DNA of 64,000 nucleotides from Pseudoflavonifractor gallinarum (GCF_014982855.1 NZ_JADCKF010000010.1:62001-126000), one strand, 5' to 3'; counted from the stretch's first letter, positions 25,228 through 33,807 are shown. Notes: generated by a model from the letters alone, not told the origin. Made by a program: numbers and translations.

Positions 25228-25424
25228 GCGTGTCGAAAAAGTTCGACACGCTTCTCAAAAATGCAGGCATTTTTTCGAGGGGAGGCAGCCCGCTGCGCGC
25301 ACTCGCTGGCGCTCGCACACTTGCGGTCTGAGAAGTGTGTTTTCCGACGTGCGCGCCGCCGGAAAACACGATTTCAACCTTCTTTCGCCGCCTGCGGGCG
25401 GCGAAACTCTTGCCGAGGGCTTTT
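25228..25424 (+). repeat. Structured repeat type A, copy 2 (full)
   Basis: About 197 bp and very similar to copy 1. Hairpins: GTGTCGAA/TTCGACAC end stem, AAAATGC/GCATTTT, GC-rich arm, GTGTTTTCCG/CGGAAAACAC and TTTCGCC/GGCGAAA. It ends in CTCTTGCCGAGGGCTTTT. It lies in the 412-bp space between the c-di-GMP gene and the radical SAM pair; the remaining bases up to 25495 show no gene. Confidence 0.85.
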
Positions 25425-25495
25425 CCCCGCGCAAAAAGACGAGGACCTCTTGGCAAGAACCTTCTTCGACCGCCTGTTGACAATTGACTAGGCTG

Positions 25496-26179
25496 TCATT
25501 CCCAGACCTGCATCCCTTCATCCAGCACGCTGCGCCGGTGGAAGAGGGCAAAATCCGGCGCCGCCTCGGGGCACTCGCTGCGGATGGCGGACACGATGAG
25601 CTCCGGGTTGAGGCCCGGGTTCTGGGCCCGGAGGATCAGGTCCAGCGTCACGCTGTCCCGGCGCTCCTCCACAGTGGCCTTGTGAATCAGGGGGATGAGG
25701 TCCACCTCGGTAAAGCCGCTCTTGGCCTTCTTGGAGCGCTTGCGCACCACCAGGCTCTCCCGGGAGAGGAGCTCCTGAATGGCGGTGTCCGCGCCGAAGG
25801 GGGCCCCCGCCTCATACTCCAGCGTCACGATATAGTTGACATAGGCCAGTTCCTTTACGGCCCGCTGGGCCTCGTAGCAGCGCTTGACCTCGATTCCCGC
25901 GGGCAGGACGGCGTTCATCCGCTCAGGGACCCGCTCCAGGTCGGGATTTTCTCCCAGAATCTGGCACTCCAGCACCTCGCACACGCTGGAGTAGCCCACC
26001 GACAGGGGCAGCGGGATGGACACGAACGCGTGGGGATGGAATCCCTCCGTATGCTTGATGGGAATATCCGCCCGGAGGAAGGCCCGCTGGAAGGTGCGCA
26101 TCAGGTCCAGATGGGAGATAAATTTGGCTGTATCCAATTTGGAAAAGGCCAGTCTATGGGTCGTCATAGGCCGATCCAC
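25496..26179 (-). CDS. TIGR03936 family radical-SAM-associated protein (DUF2344)
   Basis: 227 aa. The start region (RLAFSKLDTAKFISHLDLMRTFQRAF) and GFHPHAFVSIPLPLSVGY mark the DUF2344 family (the core of the first motif is KFISHLDLMRTFQRA). It has no cluster cysteines itself and is nearly always encoded beside, or fused to, a TIGR03960 B12-binding radical SAM protein, as here (16 nt downstream of it). The pair is thought to modify RNA or protein, but the target is unknown. Confidence 0.9.
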   Translation of the reverse strand: MDRPMTTHRLAFSKLDTAKFISHLDLMRTFQRAFLRADIPIKHTEGFHPHAFVSIPLPLSVGYSSVCEVLECQILGENPDLERVPERMNAVLPAGIEVKRCYEAQRAVKELAYVNYIVTLEYEAGAPFGADTAIQELLSRESLVVRKRSKKAKSGFTEVDLIPLIHKATVEERRDSVTLDLILRAQNPGLNPELIVSAIRSECPEAAPDFALFHRRSVLDEGMQVWE

Positions 26180-26194
26180 TCCTTTATTCCGAAA

Positions 26195-28066
26195 TTAACA
26201 CTCGGCGTCGCACACGCCTCCGGGGTAGAGCTTGTCCGCGCCGCAGCCGGTGCACTGCTTCCGGCAGTCGGGGGTGATGACCCCGCGGTAGGCCTGCTCC
26301 CGCTCCCGCCAGAGGAAGCGGCTGCTCACTCCCACCGAGGTGGTGCTCCAGGGCAGGAGCTCGTCCTTGTCCCGGACACGGTTTGCATAGAAGGCCGGGT
26401 CGATGCCGCACTCGGCAAAGGCCTCCATCCAGCGGTCGTAGTTGAAATACTCGTCCCAGGTGTCGAACTTTGCGCCCTTGCGCCATACCGTCTCCAGCAG
26501 ATCGGCCAGACGGCGGTCGCCCCGGGCCAGCACCGCCTCCAGCACGCTGGTCTCCGGGTCGTGCCAGTGGTAGGCGATGGAGCGTCCCCGCATGTGATCC
26601 CGCAGGAGCTTGACCCGGCGCTCATACTCCTCCCGGCTGATCTGGGCCTCCCACTGGAAGGCCGTATGGGGCTTGGGCACAAAGAACGCGGTGGAGACCG
26701 TGATCTTCACGCCCCGGCTCCGGTTGGGGGTGACCTCCCGCCAGGTGTGGTAGACCTTTTCCGCCAGGTCGGCGATGCCCAGCACGTCCTCGTCGGTCTC
26801 GGTGGGCAGGCCCAGCATGAAGTAGAGCTTTACGGTGGACCAGCCCCCCGCAAAGGCCGTGCGGCAGAAGTTGAGGATGTCCTCCTCCGTGACGTTCTTG
26901 TTGATGACGTCCCGCAGGCGCTGGGTACCCGCCTCGGGCGCGAAGGTCAAACCGGTCTTGCGGCCGTGCTGGAGCCGCTCCATCAGATTCCAGGAGAAGT
27001 TGTCCGCCCGCAGGGAGGGCAGGGACAGGCTCACCCCGTTGGGATCGCACCACTCCTGAAGGCCGTCGCACAGGTCCAGCAGGCGGCGGTAATCACTGGT
27101 GGAGAGGGACGAGAGGGTCATCTCCTGATAGCCCGAGTTCTTGCAGGACTCAATGCCCTGCTGCACCAGAAGGGCGGGGTCCTTGGCGCGCACCGGGCGG
27201 TAGGCGTATCCCGCCTGGCAGAAGCGGCAGCCGCGGATGCAGCCCCGGAAGACCTCCAGCATGACCCGGTCGTGCACGATCTCGGTGGAGGGCACGATGG
27301 TCTTGGTGGGGAAATAGGAGCGGTTCAGGTCCTGCACGATCCGCTTGGTCACGGTGGCAGGGGCCCCCTTGGTGGGGGTGATGGACTTGACCGTGCCGTC
27401 CTCGTTGTATTCCACCTCATAGAGGGAGGGGACATAGAGACCGGGGATCTGGGCGGCAGCCACCAGCAGCTCCTCCTTGGTCCAGCACTCCTCCCGGGCC
27501 TTCCGGTAGAGCTCGATGAGCTCCACCGTCACATCCTCGCCCTCGCCCAGGGAGAAGATGTCGATAAAAGGAGCCAGCGGCTCGGCGTTGAAGGCGCAGG
27601 TGCCCCCGGCGATAATGAGGGGGGCAAACTCATCCCGGTCGGCGCTGCGCAGGGGCAGCCCGGCCAGGTCCAGCATGTTGAGCACATTGGTGTAGGCCAT
27701 CTCATAGCCCAGGGAGAAGCCGATGATGTCAAAGTCGGCAATGGAGTCTCCGCTCTCCAGTCCGTAGAGGGGGATGCCCTCCCGGCGCATCTCCTCCTCC
27801 ATATCCCCCCAGGGGGCAAAGACCCGCTCGCACCAGACACCCTTCATCTCGTTCATCACGCCGTAGAGAATGCGCACACCCAGGTTGGACATGCCGATCT
27901 CATAGGTATCCGGGAAGCAGAGGGCCACACGGGTATCCACCTGATCCCGATCCTTGACCACCGCATTATATTCTCCGCCCGTATAGCGCGCAGGCTTCTG
28001 CACGCGTGGCAGGATATGCTCCAAAGTACGATTCATAGCCGAACTACCGTCGCTTTCTTTTCCCAA
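26195..28066 (-). CDS. TIGR03960 family B12-binding-domain radical SAM protein
   Basis: 623 aa. N-terminal cobalamin-binding-like domain (RVALCFPDTYEIGMSNLG), then a radical SAM domain with the cluster motif CIRGCRFCQAGYAYRPVR near residue 305. The C-terminus is Cys-rich (CRKQCTGCGADK and GGVCDAEC). The TTG start is preferred: AGGAAA lies 7 nt upstream and the promoter leaves a 22-nt leader. The ATG ten codons inside (28036) has no ribosome binding site but gives the family-typical MNRTLEHILPRV, so it remains possible. The rng/rplU genes that often follow this pair are absent here. Confidence 0.9.
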   Translation of the reverse strand: MGKESDGSSAMNRTLEHILPRVQKPARYTGGEYNAVVKDRDQVDTRVALCFPDTYEIGMSNLGVRILYGVMNEMKGVWCERVFAPWGDMEEEMRREGIPLYGLESGDSIADFDIIGFSLGYEMAYTNVLNMLDLAGLPLRSADRDEFAPLIIAGGTCAFNAEPLAPFIDIFSLGEGEDVTVELIELYRKAREECWTKEELLVAAAQIPGLYVPSLYEVEYNEDGTVKSITPTKGAPATVTKRIVQDLNRSYFPTKTIVPSTEIVHDRVMLEVFRGCIRGCRFCQAGYAYRPVRAKDPALLVQQGIESCKNSGYQEMTLSSLSTSDYRRLLDLCDGLQEWCDPNGVSLSLPSLRADNFSWNLMERLQHGRKTGLTFAPEAGTQRLRDVINKNVTEEDILNFCRTAFAGGWSTVKLYFMLGLPTETDEDVLGIADLAEKVYHTWREVTPNRSRGVKITVSTAFFVPKPHTAFQWEAQISREEYERRVKLLRDHMRGRSIAYHWHDPETSVLEAVLARGDRRLADLLETVWRKGAKFDTWDEYFNYDRWMEAFAECGIDPAFYANRVRDKDELLPWSTTSVGVSSRFLWREREQAYRGVITPDCRKQCTGCGADKLYPGGVCDAEC

Positions 28067-28094
28067 AGTTGTTTCCTATACAGAGTAGCTTCTT

Positions 28095-28123
28095 ATTTTA
28101 CCTTCTTTTTTGTACTATTGCAA
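28095..28123 (-). promoter_or_regulatory. Promoter of the TIGR03960-TIGR03936 operon
   Basis: Minus strand: TTGCAA, 17 nt, TAAAAT, ending about 30 nt before the TTG start. Confidence 0.75.
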
Positions 28124-28133
28124 CCCTATTCCC

Positions 28134-29255
28134 TTAAAAAGCGGCAAAAATCGCGGCAGCACCCGCTAACAGCACCAGTCCAATGGCATTCGCTGCCAAA
28201 AAGAAGCGCATATACCGGCCCAGCTCGGCCCCCGGCGTGCGCAGATACAGCCGCATGGAGATCAGGCTGGCCAGGGAGGCCACCGGTGTGCCCAGTCCGC
28301 CGATGTCGGTGCCGATCAGCAGCCCCCGCCAGTCCTGGGTAAACCCGGAGAAGAGCACGGCCGCCGGCACATTGCTGATGATCTGGCTGGCCAGACCGGA
28401 GACCAGGGCGGTGTTCCCCTCCAGCGCGGCGGTGAGGACCGCGCGCAGCTGGGGATTGGCCCCGATGTTCCCGGCAAAGATGAAAAAGCACACAAAGGTC
28501 AGCAGCAGGCCATAGTCCACCCGGGGCAGCAGGTCCCGTCCGGCCAGCAGCAGGCTCACCAGGACCACCGCCAGCAGCACGGGAGCCGGGATCACATGGA
28601 ACACACACAGCAGGCACAGCGCAAAGAGCACGCACAGCAGCACCAGCCGCCCCCGCTTGCGCAGGGTCACCCGCTCGGGGAAGGTGACCTGGATGGTCTC
28701 CTGCTTGCCCCAGAAGAGGCACGCCGCCGCCAGCGCCAGGCCGCTGACCGCGGTCAGGGGGCCCACCACGCCGAAGAACTCGCCCGCCCCCAGCTGGAAC
28801 TGATTATAGAGGTAGAGATTCTGGGGATTGCCCACGGGCGTCGCCATGCTGCCCAGGTTGGCCGCCAGGGTCTGGAGCACCACCACGGGGATCAGGCGCT
28901 CCAGCCGCCCCACCCGCTCCAGCACCAGAATGGCGAAGGGCACAAAGGCGATGAGGGCCACGTCGTTGGTCACCAGCATGGAGACAAAAAAGGGCATCAG
29001 GACCAGCAGCAGCGTGAGGGTGCGCATCCGGTGGCGGCCGGAGAGCAGGCGCTGGGCCAGCACCTCAAAGACCCCGCAGTCCTGGAATCCCGCCACCACC
29101 GCCATCAGTCCGAACAGCAGGATCAAAACCCGGGTGTCGATATAGCCCAGATAGGCCGCGGACGGTGGCGTAAGGGCCATGGACAGCACCGCACAGGCCG
29201 CCGAGATGGCCAGCACCGGCTCCCGCTTGACCCACAGACGCAATCTTTGCAACAT
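28134..29255 (-). CDS. SLC13/ArsB-type ion permease
   Basis: About 373 aa with ten or more hydrophobic segments. It belongs to the ion transporter superfamily of citrate/arsenite/sodium-coupled carriers: two conserved pore loops are visible, VTNDVALIAFVPF with ATPVGNPQNLYLYN near residues 105-155, and SNVPAAVLFSGF with GTDIGGLGTPVASLASLIS near residues 295-335. The ion carried (anion or sodium/proton) is not clear. The start is the ATG with AGGAG 8 nt upstream. Confidence 0.85.
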   Translation of the reverse strand: MLQRLRLWVKREPVLAISAACAVLSMALTPPSAAYLGYIDTRVLILLFGLMAVVAGFQDCGVFEVLAQRLLSGRHRMRTLTLLLVLMPFFVSMLVTNDVALIAFVPFAILVLERVGRLERLIPVVVLQTLAANLGSMATPVGNPQNLYLYNQFQLGAGEFFGVVGPLTAVSGLALAAACLFWGKQETIQVTFPERVTLRKRGRLVLLCVLFALCLLCVFHVIPAPVLLAVVLVSLLLAGRDLLPRVDYGLLLTFVCFFIFAGNIGANPQLRAVLTAALEGNTALVSGLASQIISNVPAAVLFSGFTQDWRGLLIGTDIGGLGTPVASLASLISMRLYLRTPGAELGRYMRFFLAANAIGLVLLAGAAAIFAAF

Positions 29256-29291
29256 GTTTCTCTCTCCTCTTCTCGTTCCAGATACGCACAT

Positions 29292-29323
29292 ACGGAAAGC
29301 CACCCCGAAGGATGGCTTTCCGT
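29292..29323 (-). promoter_or_regulatory. Leader hairpin of the permease gene
   Basis: Stem ACGGAAAGCCA / TGGCTTTCCGT with a 10-nt loop, between the predicted transcript start and the ribosome binding site of the permease gene. No T-run follows on either strand, so it is more likely a leader structure than a terminator. Confidence 0.5.
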
Positions 29324-29346
29324 GGAATCATGCATCATGTACGTTT

Positions 29347-29375
29347 AGTTTAGCGCATCTGCCTGGGATGGTCAA
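29347..29375 (-). promoter_or_regulatory. Promoter of the permease gene
   Basis: Minus strand: TTGACC, 17 nt, TAAACT. The -35 element overlaps the last codons of the upstream small gene, so the permease has its own start of transcription. Confidence 0.72.
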
Positions 29376-29596
29376 CCCTCAATCAGCCCGCCGTTTCGAA
29401 AATCCTCGGCCACATCTCCCATATGGAGGTAGGACAGCCCCAGCCGGTTGCACACCCGCACCAGGTGCTCCACCGCCTGACACTCGGTGGACAGCCACTG
29501 GATCACCGGCACCCCTTCTCCCTCGATCCCGTACATCGCGGGGATCCTGCTCTGGTCTGCAACCACACGGTAATTGACACAACATGTTTCCATCAT
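29372..29596 (-). CDS. Small DUF6514-like protein
   Basis: 74 aa. Pattern of CCVNYRVVADQS at the start, GIEGEGVPVIQW, then a C-terminal helix LVRVCNRLGLSYLHMGDVAEDF, given in part as CNRLGLSYLHMGDVAEDF. This resembles a family of short proteins common in Oscillospiraceae (DUF6514); I recall it by pattern only. Function unknown. AGAGGA precedes the start. It lies upstream of the permease but the latter has its own promoter. Confidence 0.65.
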   Translation of the reverse strand: MMETCCVNYRVVADQSRIPAMYGIEGEGVPVIQWLSTECQAVEHLVRVCNRLGLSYLHMGDVAEDFRNGGLIEG

Positions 29597-30020
29597 AAAT
29601 CCTCTTTCCTATTTCTTTTTTCGCGGCCTGAGCGCAGGCCGCTCTCTCCATGTCCACGAACTGCTTCTTGTGATTTTCCTCTATCCGTTTTCTGTTTCAC
29701 ACGGTATAATATGCTTGTGACCCGGCCGGTCTCCTGGACCTGCGCTGCCGCCATACCGATGTATGGAGAGAACCGATTTATGGAAGTCCCGGTGTGCGTT
29801 GCCCGGTGCAAACAGCCTGCACATCCCTCCCCGTTTTTCAATTGTTATATTTTACCATTTAAATTCTGCTTTGTTCTTTTGCTTTATTCAATATGCTGTA
29901 TTTCCGATCCGATGTCAATGAGCCGTCCAAAATTTGGTTTTAATACACACTTTTTTTACCACTTCCGGTTAATTCCAGCAAAACATACCCGCACACAATT
30001 GAAATGCGGAGGATGCCATC
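29597..30020. other. 424-bp divergent non-coding region, AT-rich in its right half
   Basis: It separates the small DUF6514-like gene (minus) from the XRE regulator (plus). A TATAAT at 29706-29711 (plus) lacks a good -35 element. The stretch from about 29840 to 29990 is markedly richer in A and T than the surroundings, which suits a promoter or operator region or a recently gained segment. No convincing gene or repeated operator is seen. Confidence 0.45.
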
Positions 30021-30791
30021 ATGTCTATGGTGAAAAAATTAGCCTATTTGAAAAAGCGGGACGGGATCACCTCGGAGACCGTGGCCGCCCGCTCCGGCAT
30101 TCCGATCGGTACCTTGAATAAGATCCTCAACGGCCAGACCAAGAGCCCCTCTCTGCCCGCCCTGCGCGCCCTGGCCGCGTGCTTCCAGGTCTCCACCCGC
30201 TATCTGATGGACGACACCATCCCTCTGGAGTGCGATACCGGGGTTTACAGCGAGGAGGACGGCTTTCTCTTCCTGAACCGGGAGGAGTCCATCCTGTTTC
30301 AGCGCTACCGGAGCCTGGCGCCCTGCGACCGCAAGGCGCTGATCTCCGCGCTGGAGCAGTTCAGCCAGCCGGTCGTCCCCTCCGGCCCCGTTCTGTCCCA
30401 GCGCCTCCTCCCCTGCTATCTTCCCGTCTCCAACCCGGGGGGCGGGTCCATGGGGCACCAGTTCCAGACCAAGCTGGTCCAGGCCGACGCCCACTCCCTG
30501 GCTGCCGCGGCCGATTTTGCTCTCCTGCTGTCCGACACCTCCCTGGAGCCCGCCTTCCACCCGGGCCACATCCTTCTCTTGCAGTACGGCAGGGTGTCCA
30601 ACGGGCAGCTGGGACTCTTTTCCGTCCACGGCGACTGCTACATCCGCTATCTGTCTATCCGAAGCGGGATTTGCAGACTCATCCCCATCAACAACTCTGC
30701 CCGCTCCATCACCCTCTCCTCCCCCGACGATCTGACCCACTGGGGCAGTGTCCTGGGCTCCCTGGACCCAAAGCGCTGGAAGTGGTGCTGA
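30021..30791 (+). CDS. XRE family regulator with a LexA/S24-like C-terminal domain
   Basis: 256 aa. N-terminal helix-turn-helix (TVAARSGIPIGTLNKILNG, residues about 16-34) and a C-terminal S24/LexA-like fold (about 150-250) with LLLSDTSLEPAFHPGHILLL at the serine region. The strand that normally holds the catalytic Lys reads CYIRYLSI, with Arg in its place, and no Ala-Gly cleavage site is obvious, so self-cleavage is doubtful. GGAGG lies 8 nt before the ATG. It may sense a ligand or partner rather than RecA. Confidence 0.85.
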   Translation: MSMVKKLAYLKKRDGITSETVAARSGIPIGTLNKILNGQTKSPSLPALRALAACFQVSTRYLMDDTIPLECDTGVYSEEDGFLFLNREESILFQRYRSLAPCDRKALISALEQFSQPVVPSGPVLSQRLLPCYLPVSNPGGGSMGHQFQTKLVQADAHSLAAAADFALLLSDTSLEPAFHPGHILLLQYGRVSNGQLGLFSVHGDCYIRYLSIRSGICRLIPINNSARSITLSSPDDLTHWGSVLGSLDPKRWKWC

Positions 30792-30810
30792 TTTCCATAC
30801 CTTACACCGC

Positions 30811-30850
30811 GGGCCGCAGCCGGAACTGGCTGCGGCCCACGATCTTTTCT
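30811..30850 (+). terminator. Terminator of the XRE regulator gene
   Basis: Stem GGGCCGCAGCC-GGAACT-GGCTGCGGCCC followed by ACGATCTTTTCT. Confidence 0.78.
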
Positions 30851-30863
30851 CCGCTCTTTCCGG

Positions 30864-31835
30864 CTTTCACAGAAGATTTACAAATCGTACAGCATGTTCT
30901 CCTCCACGGAGGACTCCTTTGACGCGGAGGGACTGCTCACCTCCGCCATCCGCTCCGTGACCGGCGGCAGTGAGAAGTATCTCTACACCCTCTCCGGCCA
31001 CGGGGAGAGCGAGCTCTCCGCCCCCATCTCCCAGGCCATGGAAAAGGCCGGATTCACGATGGCGACGGTCACCCCCCTCCTGACGGGGACCATACCGGAG
31101 GACTGCGACCTGCTGCTGGTCAACGGGCCCACCGCAGATCTCTCCCAGGAGGAGTATACGCTGCTGGAGGACTATCTCTCCGGGGGCGGACAGATGGTCT
31201 TCCTCTGCTCGGACAGCGAGGAGAACTTCCCCAACTGGAGCGCCCTGCTGGAGAGCTACGGCCTGACCCTGGTGGACGGGTATATCGCAGATGAGGAGCG
31301 GTATTATCCCCAGTTCGGCTCCCTGTTTGCCATCGCCGGGGCCATCTCCACCGGGACCGAGGTGACCCAGGGCATGAGCGAGCAGGACCTGACCCTGCTC
31401 ACCAACAGCCGCGGCTTTACCCAGCAGGAGGACACCGACGCTGTAATCACCCCGGTCCTCACCACCTCTTCCCACGCCTCTGCCGTCACGCTGGACGGCC
31501 AGGAGGTCCCCGGCACCTATCTGCTGGCCGCCGTATCAGAACGCGCCGGCACGGACGGCGCCACCGGACGGCTCACCGTGCTGGGCTCCAACTCCCTGAT
31601 CGACGGGGACATTCTCTCCTCCTATCCCAATCTGGTCAACGAGACGCTGTTCCTCAACCTGCTGACCGCCGGGTTCGAGGACGGCTCCAACCTCTCCATC
31701 CCGGCCAAAAGTTTGGCCGTCACCTACAATACCATTCCAAATCCCGGACTGTGGAGCGCACTGTACCTGGTGGTCCTGCCCCTGGTCATTCTGGTGACGG
31801 GATTGATCGTCTGGTGGAAACGGAGGAGACAGTGA
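30864..31835 (+). pseudogene. 5'-truncated GldG-family ABC transporter auxiliary protein gene
   Basis: The open frame encodes the C-terminal two thirds of a GldG-like protein: LYTLSGHGESELSAPIS, then LLLVNGPTADLSQEEYTLLEDYLSGGG (core GPTADLSQEEYTLLEDYL), and a final membrane helix (LYLVVLPLVILVTGLIVWW) with a KRRR end. Full members are about 450-500 aa and begin with a membrane helix and about 130 further residues, all missing. Similarity begins near codon YKSYSMFSS, before the first ATG (30894), and no ribosome binding site precedes that ATG. The ATPase and permease genes normally upstream are also absent; the XRE gene and its terminator lie there. The remaining 313 codons carry no internal stop. 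Confidence 0.7.
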
Positions 31836-32842
31836 TGAACCGTCAGAAAACTACCCTAACCGTCCTGTTGGGCCTGCTGGCCCTCTGCGCCGGGGCCTAT
31901 CTGGCCCTGCGGATGTGGAACAGCAGCCATCCTCCGGCCACCGACACCATTTCGGTCACCGCGTTCTCCGATCCGTCCTCCTTCTCCTTCCTTGGGACGG
32001 ACGGCGAGAGTCTCTCCTTCACCAAGCAGAACGGCGTCTGGCAGTGGAATGAGGACAGCACCTTCCCCGCTGACCAGAGCGCGGTGGAGAGCCTGGCCGA
32101 GGACCTCTCTCACGTGGAGGCGGTGCGCGCCATCTCCGACCCGGAACCCCTCTCCGCCTATGGTCTGGACTCCCCCGCCTACACCATCCAGGTGGCGGAC
32201 AGCGGCGGGATGGGGGCCACCCTTCTGATCGGCGCGGCGGTAAACAGCGATTATTACGCGGCGCTGGAGGGCGGGGAGACGGTATACACCATCTCCTCCT
32301 CCCTCCTCGACACCCTCTCCATCGGTCTGATGGACCTGGCCGAGCCCGAGAGCATCCCCTCGGTCCGGGAGGACAACATCCAGTCCATCCAGTGGGAGAG
32401 CGGCGGCACCACCCTCCTCCTGACCAAGGACACCGAGACCCTGTCGGTGGAATCGGAGGACACCGGCTCTGTGGAGACCGTGACCGAGTACCACTGGACG
32501 GTCAACGGCAACGCCGTCCCCCAGGACAACGAGACCCTCTCCCTCCTGCTGGATGAGCTCTCCTTCCTGGGCTTCTCCTCCTGCTACGACTATGACGCGG
32601 AGGAGAGCGTCCTCGCCTCCTGCGGGCTGACAGAACCCGCGCTGGTGCTGACGGTGTCCTATGACGACGGCCAGAGCTTCACCCTCTCCGTGGGCCAGAT
32701 GGACGGGGACGGCACTTACCGCTTTGCCCTCCTCAACGACTCCCGCGCCATACAGCGCCTCTCTGCCTCCTCCATCGATGTGCTGATGGGGCTGACCCAG
32801 GAGCAGCTGCTGACCGCTCCCGACACAGAAGAAGATACCTGA
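31835..32842 (+). CDS. DUF4340 domain membrane-anchored protein
   Basis: 335 aa. One N-terminal membrane anchor (LTVLLGLLALCAGAYLAL) followed by a DUF4340 repeat-type region with SFTKQNGVWQW, ISDPEPLSAYGLDSPAYTI and a second half of similar build (LASCGLTEPALVLTVSY). DUF4340 proteins accompany GldG and its ABC transporter in many clostridia. Translation restarts by TGATG overlap with the truncated gldG. With its transporter genes missing, its function here is doubtful unless they lie elsewhere. Confidence 0.82.
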   Translation: MNRQKTTLTVLLGLLALCAGAYLALRMWNSSHPPATDTISVTAFSDPSSFSFLGTDGESLSFTKQNGVWQWNEDSTFPADQSAVESLAEDLSHVEAVRAISDPEPLSAYGLDSPAYTIQVADSGGMGATLLIGAAVNSDYYAALEGGETVYTISSSLLDTLSIGLMDLAEPESIPSVREDNIQSIQWESGGTTLLLTKDTETLSVESEDTGSVETVTEYHWTVNGNAVPQDNETLSLLLDELSFLGFSSCYDYDAEESVLASCGLTEPALVLTVSYDDGQSFTLSVGQMDGDGTYRFALLNDSRAIQRLSASSIDVLMGLTQEQLLTAPDTEEDT

Positions 32843-32849
32843 TCCCCTC

Positions 32850-32884
32850 CTGACCGCAAGCCCCGGCAATCGGGGCTTGCGGTT
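32850..32884. repeat. 35-bp direct repeat, left copy (terminator palindrome)
   Basis: Identical over 35 bases to 33116-33150. It contains the stem ACCGCAAGCCCCG / CGGGGCTTGCGGT with loop GCAAT. It follows the DUF4340 gene by 7 nt, so it can act as that gene's terminator, though only a weak T-run follows. Confidence 0.9.
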
Positions 32885-32917
32885 CCGTCTGTCAATCGAG
32901 TGCATTCCTATGATGTT

Positions 32918-33117
32918 TGCTGCAAGAGCCTCGCAGAGTTCCGCCGTCCGCAGACGGCGGAAGAGAGTTAAACCGTGTTTTCCGGCGGCATGTACGTCGG
33001 AAAACACTCTGCTCAGGCCGCAAGTGTGCGAGCGAAAGCGAGTGCGCGCCGTGGCCTGCATCCCCTCGAAAAAATGCTTGCATTTTTGAGAAGCGTGTCG
33101 AACACCTTCGACACGCT
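32918..33117 (-). repeat. Structured repeat type A, copy 3 (full, reversed)
   Basis: On the minus strand it reads AGCGTGTCGAA, then AAAAATGC/GCATTTTT, the GC-rich arm, GTGTTTTCCG/CGGAAAACAC and TTCCGCCGTC/GACGGCGGAA, ending CTCTGCGAGGCTCTTGCAGCA. Compared with copies 1 and 2, the last stem has replaced pairs on both sides, keeping it perfectly paired. It fills most of the 383-bp space between the DUF4340 and HD genes and lies between two identical 35-bp palindromes. Confidence 0.87.
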
Positions 33118-33150
33118 GACCGCAAGCCCCGGCAATCGGGGCTTGCGGTT
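33116..33150. repeat. 35-bp direct repeat, right copy (terminator palindrome)
   Basis: Exact copy of 32850-32884, directly at the GTGTCGAA end of repeat copy 3. Confidence 0.9.
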
Positions 33151-33225
33151 TGTGCGCGGTCGTACTATGATGGAGGGGAACTGCCCCCGGCAGCATGGAT
33201 CAAACGATACAAAGGAGAGACAACG

Positions 33226-33807
33226 ATGGAACTGACACGAGAGCAGGGCCTGGCTCTGCTGCGCACCTACAATCAGGAGCCCTTCCACCTGCGCCACGCC
33301 TTTACAGTGGAGGCCGTGATGGACTGGTACGCCCGCACCCTGGGCTATGCGGAGGAGGCCCCCTTCTGGGCCATGGCCGGCCTGCTGCACGACATCGACT
33401 TTGAGCGCTGGCCCGAGGAGCACTGTGTGAAGGCCCCCGCGCTGCTGGAGGAGGCAGGGGCCTCTCCCGCTCTCATCCACGCGGTGGTGTGCCACGGCTG
33501 GGGGATGACCGGCGCGCAGGTCAAGCCGGAGCACGAGATGGAGCGGGTGCTCTTCGCCTGCGACGAGCTCACCGGGCTCATCGGTGCGGCCGCCCTCATG
33601 CGCCCCTCCAAGTCGGTGCAGGATATGGAGCTCTCCAGCCTGAAGAAGAAGTTCAAGGACAAGAAGTTCGCCGCCGGCTGCTCCCGGGACGTGATCCGGC
33701 AGGGCGCGGAGCTGCTGGGCTGGGAGCTGGATACCCTGCTGGACCGCACCCTCCAGGCCATGAAGGCCGGAGAGGCCGCCATCGAAGCCCAGTGTGCCGC
33801 GCTGTGA
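33226..33807 (+). CDS. HD superfamily hydrolase
   Basis: 193 aa. The HD domain is clear: HLRHAFTVEAVMDWYA, then the HD pair in AGLLHDIDFERWPEEHC near residues 47-63, and a later VVCHGWGM. This small HD group in clostridia is uncharacterised; members are likely metal-dependent phosphohydrolases. The start has AAAGGAGAG 8 nt upstream. The stop overlaps the GTG start of the metallo-beta-lactamase-fold gene by 3 nt, so the two are coupled. Confidence 0.87.
   Translation: MELTREQGLALLRTYNQEPFHLRHAFTVEAVMDWYARTLGYAEEAPFWAMAGLLHDIDFERWPEEHCVKAPALLEEAGASPALIHAVVCHGWGMTGAQVKPEHEMERVLFACDELTGLIGAAALMRPSKSVQDMELSSLKKKFKDKKFAAGCSRDVIRQGAELLGWELDTLLDRTLQAMKAGEAAIEAQCAAL

Noticed and set aside
25484-28342. 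952-codon plus-strand open frame opposite the radical SAM pair
   Set aside because: Antisense shadow of two well-supported genes; no family pattern and no ribosome binding site.
29593-29841. 82-codon minus-strand frame in the divergent region
   Set aside because: No start site signal and low-quality composition; it abuts the small DUF6514-like gene without sensible spacing.
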